From a virus, in the IMG/VR virus record IMGVR_UViG_3300049825_000213, positions 1 through 53,686 of that record: DNA of 53,686 bases, one strand, 5' to 3'. Shown here piece by piece: positions 1 to 6,667 of the stretch. The notes under the pieces are model-generated. The model saw only the letters and a program-made list of their open reading frames with translations, had not been told where the DNA came from and made no database searches. Made by a program: the position numbers and the translations under genes. Positions within the stretch are counted from its first letter, which is position 1. Every line of letters starts with the position of its first letter.

Positions 1-121
1 TGGCGTCGATGACTGTTGCGCGCACCTTGTGCTCGACATCGGCAATCAAAACCTCAACGGCGCCGGGCTTGAAGACATCGGCCGGCACCAAAACGTCAAC
101 TTGGATCAGGTCGTTGCTCAT
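1..121 (-). CDS. Coiled-coil recombination-operon protein, 5' part (split by contig ends)
   Basis: This is the first 40 codons of a leftward gene whose remainder lies at 53503-52566. The ATG at 121-119 starts MSNDLIQVDVLVPADVF and is preceded by a GAGGG ribosome binding site 6-7 bases upstream. Reading off position 1 and on into 53503 keeps the frame through the sequence shared by both contig ends, giving a 352-residue product. The 5' end overlaps the preceding gene (96..335) by 26 bases. See the entry at 52566 for domain content. Confidence 0.8.
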   Translation of the reverse strand, partial: MSNDLIQVDVLVPADVFKPGAVEVLIADVEHKVRATVIDA

Positions 122-335
122 GCTGTATCCCTCTTTGTTTGATCTTTGCTTGCTCTTGGCGATCGACACACCACTTCGCTATTGTCGATCCGATTATTCC
201 ATGATTTTTGATTAGCGACGGCACGTTGATGCAGGCCTCGCTACTAAAAGTTTTGAAGTGCAGCCAAACACCATCTGTACCAACAGATATGGATATGTTG
301 CATTTAAGGATAGGGAGCTTTTTCGATTTTTTCAT
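96..335 (-). CDS. Hypothetical protein, 79 aa, leftward early operon
   Basis: A small basic protein starting MKKSKKLPILKCNIS and ending in a polar tail rich in Gln and Arg. Its ATG overlaps the stop of the ERF gene in an ATGA junction (332-335), so it is probably translated by coupling to ERF. Its 3' end overlaps the next gene. I do not recognise a family. Its place between ERF and the coiled-coil/exonuclease genes suggests the recombination module, but this is inference only. Confidence 0.65.
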   Translation of the reverse strand: MKKSKKLPILKCNISISVGTDGVWLHFKTFSSEACINVPSLIKNHGIIGSTIAKWCVDRQEQAKIKQRGIQHEQRPDPS

Positions 336-1036
336 ACTACAGCATCTTTCTTGATTGGTTGTGCTCCGGCTATCTTGTCGAGCGCAACCTGATAGCTGCG
401 GGACGGGAGTTCTGCGAGGTTATCAATGCTGAATACTTTGCACAATTGTTCCGGCGTGCGGCCCTTGTCGGCGAGCATCTTTGTCAGCTTTGCGGCCTGC
501 TCGTCTGTGATGAGTTCGCCAACCCCTGCCGCTTTACCGTCGTCATCATCGGATGCGGCAAGCCCGAGGGCCATCACGAGAGAATACCGTTGCAGATAGG
601 TGAGTGTCGATCCGATCGCCTGGATAGCATTCTTGTTCCCGGATACGTCGGCCGGCCCTTCGAGCGTCGTTTCTTCCGAGTGTCCCGCCCGATGCGACAG
701 TATGCATGTGACGATAATCTTTCCGTCCTGCTTCGCTCGAAAACGGTACGACAAACCGTGCTGCGTGATAATTGGATCAACAACTTTTGCGTAAGCCGAG
801 AAGTCGGCGTATTTCTTGCTGTTATGGCCGGTCTTGTTTCGCGCAGCCGGGCCAATCTTAGCTTTGGCATCGGCAACAGCCGCATCAAATGCTTTACGCG
901 CTTGCGTGGCCTCCCATCGCTCCTGCAGCGCCATCAATTGTCCGATGGTCTCGGTAGACATCCCACGCTCCAACGCGCTGGCGAGCAGTGTCATCGGATT
1001 GGTTACCGGGATAGGCATCGACGTGATTTCATTCAT
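332..1036 (-). CDS. erf: ERF-family single-strand annealing protein
   Basis: The 234-residue product matches the ERF superfamily of phage recombinases. The N-terminal third is helical (ALERGMSTETIGQLMALQERWEATQARKAF). The core shows typical ERF features: a YADFSAYAKVVDPIITQHGLSY-like block, then a G-x-LTYLQRYSLVMALGLA block ending in an acidic ASDDDDG stretch. The C-terminal part looks like a flexible tail with a small helical segment. ERF proteins anneal complementary single strands. With the YqaJ-type exonuclease in the same operon (51944-52585) it would form a two-component recombination system used for replication, circularisation or repair. It is joined by ATGA overlaps to the genes on both sides. 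Confidence 0.9.
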   Translation of the reverse strand: MNEITSMPIPVTNPMTLLASALERGMSTETIGQLMALQERWEATQARKAFDAAVADAKAKIGPAARNKTGHNSKKYADFSAYAKVVDPIITQHGLSYRFRAKQDGKIIVTCILSHRAGHSEETTLEGPADVSGNKNAIQAIGSTLTYLQRYSLVMALGLAASDDDDGKAAGVGELITDEQAAKLTKMLADKGRTPEQLCKVFSIDNLAELPSRSYQVALDKIAGAQPIKKDAVV

Positions 1037-1194
1037 TTCTGAACTCCAAATTGAGTTGCTTCACTATCCAGGAGCGTGTCAATCTCATGAACTGCGCACC
1101 CGATGGCGCGCAGACAGATGACGGCCAGATGTCTGGATATCCAGCCATCCTTATATTGCTCGATGATATACGATTTGCGTCTCATCGTGTTCAT
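1033..1194 (-). CDS. Hypothetical micro-protein, 53 aa
   Basis: Starts MNTMRRKSYIIEQYKDGW and ends ATQFGVQK. Both ends are ATGA overlaps, with the upstream membrane micro-gene (1191-1194) and with ERF (1033-1036), which supports it as a real gene although it is short. It has a weakly helical central segment (HLAVICLRAIGCAVHEIDTL) with two cysteines. No family recognised. Confidence 0.6.
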   Translation of the reverse strand: MNTMRRKSYIIEQYKDGWISRHLAVICLRAIGCAVHEIDTLLDSEATQFGVQK

Positions 1195-1277
1195 TTTGCC
1201 ACCTGTATTGCCAGCACTGCGATGAGCAGTGCTATCATGATGATTACGGCAGCGTATGCGATGATTTCGTGGGTCAT
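1191..1277 (-). CDS. Single-pass membrane micro-protein, 28 aa
   Basis: A 28-residue reading frame starting MTHEIIAYAAVIIMI and ending AIQVAK. Nearly the whole chain is one hydrophobic transmembrane segment with a short acidic N-terminus and a C-terminal lysine. It is held between two ATGA overlaps (1274-1277 and 1191-1194), which is the main support. Function unknown. Comparable single-span micro-proteins occur in the lysis region at 49061 and 49158. Confidence 0.55.
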   Translation of the reverse strand: MTHEIIAYAAVIIMIALLIAVLAIQVAK

Positions 1278-1501
1278 AGCCGCCTCTCTTTCCTGATTTT
1301 GTCCCAGCTCTCCGCAGCGCGGTAATCGCGCTGGTAATCATCCTGCAGCCCGGCCTGCGTTGCTGCAACCCATCGTGACCATATCTGGCCATCCGGCACA
1401 TACAGATGCGGATTGGCAGCCCTGACCTGACGGCTGTATTCGTCCTGTTCTGCCGCCGTCAGGGCGGCATGTTCTGCCTGCGATAGCGAGCGCTGGGACA
1501 T
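1274..1501 (-). CDS. Hypothetical protein, 75 aa
   Basis: Starts MSQRSLSQAEHAALTAAEQ and ends DKIRKERRL. The chain is hydrophilic and mostly helical, with an aromatic central section (LYVPDGQIWSRWVAA). It overlaps the upstream gene by one base at 1501 and the downstream membrane micro-gene by ATGA. No family recognised; probably a small cytoplasmic early protein. Confidence 0.65.
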   Translation of the reverse strand: MSQRSLSQAEHAALTAAEQDEYSRQVRAANPHLYVPDGQIWSRWVAATQAGLQDDYQRDYRAAESWDKIRKERRL

Positions 1502-1764
1502 TACGCGGCATCCTGCTCATCAACGACAACAGGCTCGCGCCCCTCGACCTCGTCAATGACGGCGTCGATGTTGGCCATGGCGGCGCCGACCTTGGCAAAG
1601 CTTTCGCGGATTTTGTATAGCTGATACAGCAACACCTCGGGCGAAACTTTTCCAGCCATGAAGTGGGCGGCATGGCCCGCACCGATCATTTCTGTGCAAT
1701 GGATTGATGCTGCAACAGATATGTTGCAGATGGTGTCGAGAGACTTTCGTGACAGGTCTTTCAT
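1501..1764 (-). CDS. Hypothetical protein, 87 aa
   Basis: Starts [20 protein letters not shown] and ends in an acidic tail (EPVVVDEQDAA). The middle (KVSPEVLLYQLYKIRESFAKVGAAMANIDAVIDE) is predicted as two amphipathic helices. The ATG lies inside the stop of the pentapeptide gene upstream (ATGA at 1761-1764). Function unknown; a short helical partner protein is possible. Confidence 0.65.
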   Translation of the reverse strand: MKDLSRKSLDTICNISVAASIHCTEMIGAGHAAHFMAGKVSPEVLLYQLYKIRESFAKVGAAMANIDAVIDEVEGREPVVVDEQDAA

Positions 1765-2441
1765 TTTTCGTTCCTTATTCTATGAAGCTCCATCAGATGA
1801 TGGACGATGGCTAACGACTCCTGGCCGAGGGGAGTCCCACCTCGCTTCTTATTCCAGTATTCGATGGCTGCAGATACCGTGAAATACCTGCAGCCGGCGC
1901 GGATCATGGGCTCGGTGTCGCCGGTTAATTTCATCAGCAGAAATTGATATCCGTCAGACCTTATTGGCCCTTGGATAACCCATTGGGTTCCGAGATAGGC
2001 GCGGGAGAGATTGGCGCCGGTGAGATCGGCGCCGGTGAGATCGGCGCGGGAGAGATTGGCGCCGGAGAGATCGGCGCGGGAGAGATCGGCGCCGGTGAGA
2101 TCGGCGCGGGTGAGATCGGCGGCGGTGAAATAGGCGCGGGTGAGTTTTGCGTCGGTGAGTTTTGCGTCGGTGAGATAGGCGCCGTAGAGATTGGCGCTGG
2201 AGAGATCGGCGCTGGAGAAATCGGCGCGGGTGAGATCGGCGCGGGAGAGATTGGCGCCAGAGAGATAGGCGCGGGAGAGATTGGCGCCAGAGAGATCGGC
2301 GCCAGAGAGATTGGCGCCCGCGCCAATTGCAGATTTGACGGCCAGCCTAAGTCTTACTGAGGCTACAGTATCGTCAGTACAGTCGATTTCCGCTGTCAGC
2401 TGCACATTGCCCGACAGTCTATTTTTGATCTCAAATTTCAT
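1761..2441 (-). CDS. Pentapeptide-repeat protein A, 226 aa
   Basis: The order is a 40-residue leader ([20 protein letters not shown]), a run of about 22 A(D/N)LSx pentapeptides, and a C-terminal domain ([16 protein letters not shown] ... [14 protein letters not shown]). Pentapeptide repeats fold as a right-handed quadrilateral beta-helix, which in MfpA and Qnr mimics DNA and binds gyrase. Whether that applies here is inference. It is the second of two tandem paralogues; the C-terminal 152 bp are identical to those of the upstream copy. GGGAGAGG upstream is a strong ribosome binding site. The promoter region at 2463-2486 resembles that of the leftward gene at 12378. Confidence 0.85.
   Translation of the reverse strand: MKFEIKNRLSGNVQLTAEIDCTDDTVASVRLRLAVKSAIGAGANLSGADLSGANLSRAYLSGANLSRADLTRADFSSADLSSANLYGAYLTDAKLTDAKLTRAYFTAADLTRADLTGADLSRADLSGANLSRADLTGADLTGANLSRAYLGTQWVIQGPIRSDGYQFLLMKLTGDTEPMIRAGCRYFTVSAAIEYWNKKRGGTPLGQESLAIVHHLMELHRIRNEK
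1840..1991. repeat. 152-bp exact direct repeat, copy 1
   Basis: Identical base for base by eye to 2617..2768 (offset 777). It encodes the shared C-terminal domain of the two pentapeptide-repeat proteins. Neighbouring coding sequence on both sides has diverged, so recent duplication or gene conversion is likely. Confidence 0.9.
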
Positions 2442-2462
2442 TTTGCCCTCTCCCGTTGCTGT

Positions 2463-2486
2463 CTCAGTATGTGTATAATAACTGAG
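2463..2486 (-). promoter_or_regulatory. Leftward promoter/operator of pentapeptide gene A
   Basis: A CTCAGT...ACTGAG dyad (half sites 2463-2468 and 2481-2486) encloses TATTAT at 2480-2475 on the minus strand, a good -10 box. The -35 position has only a weak match. The same dyad, -10 and downstream GACNGCAACGGGAGAG leader recur at 12398-12421 in front of the leftward gene at 12378. This suggests one regulator acts at both. Function is inferred from the repetition. Confidence 0.55.
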
Positions 2487-2531
2487 TATTCCCGTTTTTG
2501 CCCCTGATCCCCGGGGCCGGGTCGGTCGGAG

Positions 2532-3338
2532 CTAATCGATAGGGCGCACCCGAATGCGCTGGAGTTCCACGAGGTGGTTGATGATTGCTATTGACTCCTC
2601 ACCTAGCTGAGTTCCGCCTCGCTTCTTATTCCAGTATTCGATGGCTGCAGATACCGTGAAATACCTGCAGCCGGCGCGGATCATGGGCTCGGTGTCGCCG
2701 GTTAATTTCATCAGCAGAAATTGATATCCGTCAGACCTTATTGGCCCTTGGATAACCCATTGGGTTCCAAGATCGGCGCGGGAGAGATCGGCGCGGGAGA
2801 GATTGGCGCTGGAGAGATCGGCGCTGGAGAGATCGGCGCCGTAGAGATAGGCGCTGGAGAGATCGGCGCTGGAGAGATTGGCGCCAGAGAGATCGGCGCG
2901 GGAGAGATCGGCGCCGTAGAGATCGGCGCCAGAGAGATCGGCGCGGGAGAGATCGGCGCGGGAGAGATCGGCGCGGGAGAGATTGGCGCTGGAGAGATTG
3001 GCGCCAGAGAGATTGGCGCCAGAGAGATCGGCGCTGGAGAAATCGGCGCGGGAGAGATCGGCGCTGGAGAGATCGGCGCCGTAGAGATAGGCGCCGTAGA
3101 GATTGGCGCCAGAGAGATAGGCGCCAGAGAGATTGGCGCCAGAGAGATCGGCGCTGGAGAGATAGGCGCCAGAGAGATCGGCGCCAGAGAGATCGGCGCC
3201 AGAGAGATCGGCGCCCGCGCCAATCGCCCATTTGACGGCCAGCCCAAGCTTTACTGAGGCGGCAGTATCATCAGCACAATCAACTTCGGCTGTCATCTGC
3301 ACATTGCCCGACAGTCTATTTCTTATGTCTATTTTCAT
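2532..3338 (-). CDS. Pentapeptide-repeat protein B, 268 aa
   Basis: First gene of the leftward early operon. It has the same architecture as its downstream paralogue: a leader starting [20 protein letters not shown], a longer run of about 29 pentapeptides (A-D/N-L-S/Y-x), and the [15 protein letters not shown]-terminal domain. The predicted right-handed beta-helix is longer by about seven pentapeptides, nearly two coils. GAGGA lies 11 bases before the ATG, a loose spacing. As the first gene expressed it could be an inhibitor of a host DNA-binding enzyme, by analogy with DNA-mimic pentapeptide proteins. No direct sequence evidence of a target. Confidence 0.85.
   Translation of the reverse strand: MKIDIRNRLSGNVQMTAEVDCADDTAASVKLGLAVKWAIGAGADLSGADLSGADLSGAYLSSADLSGANLSGAYLSGANLYGAYLYGADLSSADLSRADFSSADLSGANLSGANLSSANLSRADLSRADLSRADLSGADLYGADLSRADLSGANLSSADLSSAYLYGADLSSADLSSANLSRADLSRADLGTQWVIQGPIRSDGYQFLLMKLTGDTEPMIRAGCRYFTVSAAIEYWNKKRGGTQLGEESIAIINHLVELQRIRVRPID
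2617..2768. repeat. 152-bp exact direct repeat, copy 2
   Basis: Second copy of the repeat at 1840..1991, inside the C-terminal coding region of pentapeptide protein B. Such long identical direct repeats are substrates for the phage's own ERF annealing system and could allow copy-number change of the pentapeptide genes. Confidence 0.9.
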
Positions 3339-3358
3339 CTTTATTTTGTCCTCGTATG

Positions 3359-3378
3359 ATAATCATGATCATGATTAT
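3359..3378. promoter_or_regulatory. 20-bp perfect GATC-centred palindrome in leftward leader
   Basis: ATAATCATGATCATGATTAT is self-complementary over all 20 bases and centred on GATC. It lies about 20-40 bases upstream of the start codon of pentapeptide protein B, downstream of the predicted leftward promoter. It could be an operator or a mRNA hairpin. A related TGATCA-containing dyad is at 12444-12471. Confidence 0.6.
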
Positions 3379-3446
3379 TGTTATCCCGACCAAGCATGCT
3401 GCCTGGATGAGGTTCGAAACAATGATTAGTGTCTGCATCATTCGAT

Positions 3447-3475
3447 ATTGACATTGTGTCAAAGCGCTGTCAACA
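3447..3475 (-). promoter_or_regulatory. Predicted leftward early promoter
   Basis: On the minus strand TTGACA (3475-3470), a 17-base spacer and CAATAT (3452-3447) form a sigma-70 type promoter. It would start transcription near 3440 and leave a leader of about 100 bases before 3338. The region is packed with TTGACA/TGTCAA elements (3448-3453, 3457-3462, 3470-3475, 3506-3511) that form inverted pairs and may double as repressor sites. Confidence 0.55.
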
Positions 3476-3505
3476 CAAAAAGTGACAGGATGGCAAAAAT
3501 AATTG

Positions 3506-3534
3506 TTGACACCGAATTGGCCGTATGCAAATAA
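3506..3534 (+). promoter_or_regulatory. Predicted rightward promoter before the XRE regulator
   Basis: TTGACA at 3506-3511 with a 17-base spacer reaches AAATAA at 3529-3534, a weak -10. Transcription would begin at about 3540, the start codon of the regulator, giving a very short or leaderless transcript as seen for some phage repressor maintenance promoters. The -35 overlaps a GTTGACA element that pairs with TGTCAAC at 3469-3475. Confidence 0.4.
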
Positions 3535-3539
3535 GGAAC

Positions 3540-3761
3540 ATGAACGAAAATCCTCTCTATAAATATCGTGTTGCTCAGGGTGTGAGCCAGACATGGCTGG
3601 CGTCATATCTGGGCGTGGCCAACTCTACAATCGCTCGCTGGGAGTCTGGCGAGCGCAAAATCAGCCCGGACAAAATCCAGGCTGTGGCCAGGCTGACCGG
3701 CATCCAGCCGCGTAAGCTGCGGCCTGATCTATATGGCGCCCTCGAAAGAGTGGCGCGATGA
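3540..3761 (+). CDS. XRE/Cro-type helix-turn-helix regulator
   Basis: A 73-residue protein starting MNENPLYKYRVAQGVSQTWL. It is a single HTH_3 domain: helices 2-3 read SQTWLASYLGVANSTIARWESGER. The ATG at 3540 is chosen over 3525 because AAGGA lies just before it and because XRE proteins start close to the first helix. It is divergent from the leftward early operon across a 200-bp region full of TTGACA/TGTCAA elements, the position of a Cro or CI-like regulator. It lacks any C-terminal cleavage or oligomerisation domain, so it is closer to Cro than to CI. The 3' end overlaps the alternative start (3733) of the next gene. Confidence 0.85.
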   Translation: MNENPLYKYRVAQGVSQTWLASYLGVANSTIARWESGERKISPDKIQAVARLTGIQPRKLRPDLYGALERVAR

Positions 3762-3891
3762 ATTCGGTAACGCCCAGGTGTGCCGCGGTCTAAACCCCGT
3801 GGTTGCTGAGTTACCGGAGGCGTCGAACGCCGGACATATGCTAGGCGTGACTTTCCAGGTGGGAGAGAAACCTGGGTATACAGGAGGACAA

Positions 3892-4434
3892 ATGCCACGC
3901 GTACAGATCGACGAAAAAATGATTAGGATTCCCCAGCGATGGGAAAGGATGGAGCGAAAAAAAAGATTGAACGCGCGGCCAATACCACTGCCATGGGAGC
4001 CAATTTTTATGCCCGAGGCGGTCGATGCCACCACAGAGGAGGCCACGGAGGTGGTCGATCATGAAAAAAAGAACCGGCCAAAATCATCCAAGGTCGTCGA
4101 CTCAGGCGCGACGTGCGATCTGCTTCTCGATGCTGTCCCATCTCTCTACTACATCAAGCGCGTAGTCGCGAAGGCGTATGGCGTCACGATGCTCGACATG
4201 GAGTCCGCGCGCCGCACAGCGAACATAGTCCGGCCCCGACAGATTGCGGGGTATTTGTGCGCCACAATGACACGTCGTTCGCTGCCTGCAATAGGCAGGG
4301 CATTCGGAAATCGCGACCACACCACCCAGTTGCATTCTAAACGAAAGATCGCCGCATTGCGCGCGGCTGATCCAGTATTTGATGCAGAAATAGAAACATT
4401 AAAAACCTCCATTCTGGAGACATTCAATGAATAA
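3892..4434 (+). CDS. DnaA domain IV-like DNA-binding protein
   Basis: The C-terminal part resembles the DNA-binding domain IV of bacterial DnaA: VAKAYGVTMLDMESARRT, RPRQIAGYLCATMTRRSLP, then AFGNRDHTTQLHSKRKI, the signature helix-turn-helix that recognises DnaA boxes. There is no AAA+ ATPase domain, so it cannot load helicase as DnaA does. It may bind or occlude DnaA boxes. AGGAGG lies 6 bases before 3892. The same frame is open from 3733 and an N-terminal extension of 53 residues is possible. The N-terminal part is basic and charged. It sits directly before a GcrA-like gene, so two host cell-cycle protein look-alikes are adjacent. Confidence 0.8.
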   Translation: MPRVQIDEKMIRIPQRWERMERKKRLNARPIPLPWEPIFMPEAVDATTEEATEVVDHEKKNRPKSSKVVDSGATCDLLLDAVPSLYYIKRVVAKAYGVTMLDMESARRTANIVRPRQIAGYLCATMTRRSLPAIGRAFGNRDHTTQLHSKRKIAALRAADPVFDAEIETLKTSILETFNE

Positions 4435-4485
4435 TAATTTGCCCAGCCGAATGCTATTACGGACGCTTCACGCTGGGTGCCCGGC

Positions 4486-4938
4486 ATGAACTGGGATTCC
4501 AAGAGCATGGAGATTGCCCGGTCATTGCGCAATAATGGGAAAACGATGGTCGATATCGGGCTCGTGCTCGGTGTCAGCCGTGGCGCTGTCGCCGGCATAA
4601 TAAGCCGGCATAAGGAATTCTTTGGCATTCATGTGCAGCCGGCGCGGCCCAAGAAGCCCAAGAAGCCCAAGAAGCCAAGGTTCGAGAGGGTCATTAATCT
4701 ATCGCAGCGGCCCAAGCCGAAGGATGTCAAAGTGCAGATACAGCCATCGCCGCCGGCAGTTGAACAATCTGTCACCGGCAAGTCGCTATTGGAGTTGGGC
4801 AACCATGACTGCCGCTGGGGCGTCGGCGAGGAGCCGGTGACCGGCCGGCACCTGTTTTGCGCCGCCTCAGTGGTGGACGGTAAGCCCTACTGCGGGCCTC
4901 ATTTGCGCATAGCATATCGCGAGATGAGGAAGTCATGA
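4486..4938 (+). CDS. gcrA-like: GcrA-like cell-cycle regulator
   Basis: 150 residues, close to cellular GcrA in design. The N-terminus is a helix-turn-helix (MNWDSKSMEIARSL ... MVDIGLVLGVSRGAVAGII), the basic middle has three repeats of PKK, and the C-terminus carries the conserved GcrA block: SLLELGNHDCRWGVGE, then HLFCAASVVDGKPYCGPHL with paired cysteines and a histidine. In Alphaproteobacteria GcrA recruits sigma-70 RNA polymerase to promoters with CcrM-methylated GANTC sites. A phage copy next to two methyltransferases suggests control of methylation-dependent promoters. The ATG at 4486 is preferred to GTG at 4477; no strong ribosome binding site. It is joined to the next gene by ATGA. 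Confidence 0.85.
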   Translation: MNWDSKSMEIARSLRNNGKTMVDIGLVLGVSRGAVAGIISRHKEFFGIHVQPARPKKPKKPKKPRFERVINLSQRPKPKDVKVQIQPSPPAVEQSVTGKSLLELGNHDCRWGVGEEPVTGRHLFCAASVVDGKPYCGPHLRIAYREMRKS

Positions 4939-5495
4939 AGCCGAAGCTTTCCCACATTTTCGAGCGGGAAACGCACGAACATTATGTGGAACCTTTTTGG
5001 TGCAGTGAGAGACTGTTCCAAGTTGAGAAGTTCGACGGTCCAGTATGGGACCCATGCTGTGGTTTTGGACGTATTCCAGACGCTGCCAGGTTGGCAGGCT
5101 ACACCCCATTTTATTCTGACATCAAAGATCGCGGCTATGATCCCTCGGGAACATGTCCGTGGGGGGATTTTTTTGAATGTACCGAACCAACCGATAACAT
5201 CGTCAGCAACCCACCGTTTGATAAATTTAGCGAATTTGCGAACCACGCGCTCAAGCTCGCCACGCGCAAGGTGGCAATGCTCTGGATCGTCCCGCGCCTG
5301 AATGCCGCGCGCTGGCTCCAGGACACGCCGTTGGCGCGCGTTTGGCTTCTGACCCCTCGACCATCCATGCCGCCCGGGCACGTCATCAGCGCCGGCGGCA
5401 AGGCGACTGGTGGTACACAGGATTTTTGTTGGTTGGTCTGGGACAAATCGCATAGCGGCCAGCCCGAGATGAGGTGGCTGCGGAGAGAGAAATGA
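4935..5495 (+). CDS. SAM-dependent (N6-adenine type) methyltransferase
   Basis: 186 residues with a class I methyltransferase pattern. Motif I is at residues 39-46 (DPCCGFGR) and the catalytic motif IV at 92-95 (NPPF), characteristic of N6-adenine or N-methyl-glutamine enzymes. No separate target recognition domain is visible and the chain is short, so it may modify a short DNA motif or a non-DNA substrate. It overlaps both the GcrA-like gene and the Dam-like gene by four bases, so the three are very likely co-translated. Target unknown. Confidence 0.8.
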   Translation: MKPKLSHIFERETHEHYVEPFWCSERLFQVEKFDGPVWDPCCGFGRIPDAARLAGYTPFYSDIKDRGYDPSGTCPWGDFFECTEPTDNIVSNPPFDKFSEFANHALKLATRKVAMLWIVPRLNAARWLQDTPLARVWLLTPRPSMPPGHVISAGGKATGGTQDFCWLVWDKSHSGQPEMRWLRREK

Positions 5496-6466
5496 CATCA
5501 CCACGGCGCCCAGCACTGCGCTGGCATGGCGGAAAATGGCGACTGGCCCCATGGATCATCAGCCACTTTCCGTCTCACCGCATCTATGTCGAGCCGTTCG
5601 GTGGGGCTGCGAGTATTTTGCTTCGCAAAACGCGCAGCTATGCCGAGATTTACAACGACCTCGACAATGAGGCGGTCAACCTATTCCGAGTGTTGCGTGA
5701 CCCTGTTGCCGCATCGAAACTGCTGAATCTGTTATATTTAACGCCATTCTCGCGCGTCGAATTTGTCGCTGCGGCCGAACCGTCTGACGATCCGATTGAG
5801 CAAGCACGACGATTGATCGTTAGGTCCTTCATGGGATTTGGCTCTAATTCATCATCTCGCTCAGTATTAGCCAATTACGCGGCGACCGGGTTTCGCGCGA
5901 ATTCGAACCGTTCCGGTACCATACCGGCACACGATTGGAAAAATTATCCAGATGCTCTGCCGTCCATAATTGATCGTCTGCGAGGTGTGGTGATTGAGAG
6001 TCGAGATGCATGGGAGGTCATGACCGCACACGATGGCCTGACCACGCTGCATTATGTCGATCCGCCCTATTTGCCGGAAACCCGCGGGCAAACGGCCATG
6101 GGCACGACAAAACATCAATACCGTTACGAAATGACCACGGAATCGCACATCAAATTACTCAACCGCCTAATGACATTAAAGGGAATGGTGATTTTGTCAG
6201 GATACCCGAGCCCAATTTATGATTCGCTGTTATCTGATTGGCGCAGGGTAGAGATTTTGGCCCTAGCAGACGGTGCTAGGCCGCGCACCGAATGCCTATG
6301 GCTCAATAAAAAATGTGCATCCGCCTTAGATGGCGAGTGGTGGAAAACCGAAACAGCCTATGACGCACAAGCCGATTTGGGGGGCTCGATCGATCTCGGG
6401 CTCAAGACCATCCGCCTTAGAGCAGTAGCCGGAGGGGAACCATGGGAGAGGAAAGCACATGACTAA
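5492..6466 (+). CDS. dam: Dam-family (D12 class) DNA adenine methyltransferase
   Basis: 324 residues. N-terminal LRWHGGKWRLAPWI is the D12-class SAM-binding entry motif, followed by YVEPFGGAAS. The catalytic DPPY is at residues 190-193. Order and length fit Dam/DpnM-type enzymes, which usually methylate adenine in GATC. The target here is not shown by sequence alone. The start at 5492 (ATGACATCA) makes an ATGA overlap with the previous gene; the frame is open a further 6 codons upstream. GATC-centred palindromes occur in both control regions of this genome (3359-3378, 12444-12471). Confidence 0.9.
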   Translation: MTSPRRPALRWHGGKWRLAPWIISHFPSHRIYVEPFGGAASILLRKTRSYAEIYNDLDNEAVNLFRVLRDPVAASKLLNLLYLTPFSRVEFVAAAEPSDDPIEQARRLIVRSFMGFGSNSSSRSVLANYAATGFRANSNRSGTIPAHDWKNYPDALPSIIDRLRGVVIESRDAWEVMTAHDGLTTLHYVDPPYLPETRGQTAMGTTKHQYRYEMTTESHIKLLNRLMTLKGMVILSGYPSPIYDSLLSDWRRVEILALADGARPRTECLWLNKKCASALDGEWWKTETAYDAQADLGGSIDLGLKTIRLRAVAGGEPWERKAHD

Positions 6467-6626
6467 GGAAGAGATCGCAGAGGCAGAAAATACATCCGCC
6501 GCCAGGCTCGCCGCACTGTTCAGCGCTTGCCCGACTGCTAGCGATGGCGTGCATTGCTGGAACTTCACAAAACGCGAGTGTAAATATTGCGGGGCACCAT
6601 TTCCGTATCCGAACGACGACTCATGA
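6459..6626 (+). CDS. Small Cys-containing protein, 55 aa
   Basis: Starts MTKEEIAEAENTSAARLAAL and ends CKYCGAPFPYPNDDS. The CxxC near the C-terminus, with a further Cys and His upstream, suggests a small zinc-binding fold. It overlaps the end of the methyltransferase gene by eight bases. No family recognised. Confidence 0.6.
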   Translation: MTKEEIAEAENTSAARLAALFSACPTASDGVHCWNFTKRECKYCGAPFPYPNDDS

Positions 6627-6667
6627 AAACATGCGGCTGGCGGGCCTGGATGGGAGAGAAACAGCAA

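Noticed and set aside
359-1042. 227-codon plus-strand frame opposite erf
   Set aside because: Antisense shadow of a confidently identified gene.
2761-3225. Regular short repeats resembling a CRISPR array or minisatellite
   Set aside because: The unit is 15 bp with no unique spacers and stays in frame through a protein of known repeat class.
1944-3257. Repetitive frames on both strands (EIGAG, APISLAP and RRSLW repeats) over the pentapeptide genes
   Set aside because: They are other-frame readings of the 15-bp pentapeptide periodicity. The minus-strand frame with A(D/N)LSx units has the start, ribosome binding site and conserved flanking domains.
3447-3534. Temperate life style from a lambda-like control region
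   Set aside because: No integrase, excisionase, partition or CI-type repressor found. The region supports regulation, not proven lysogeny.
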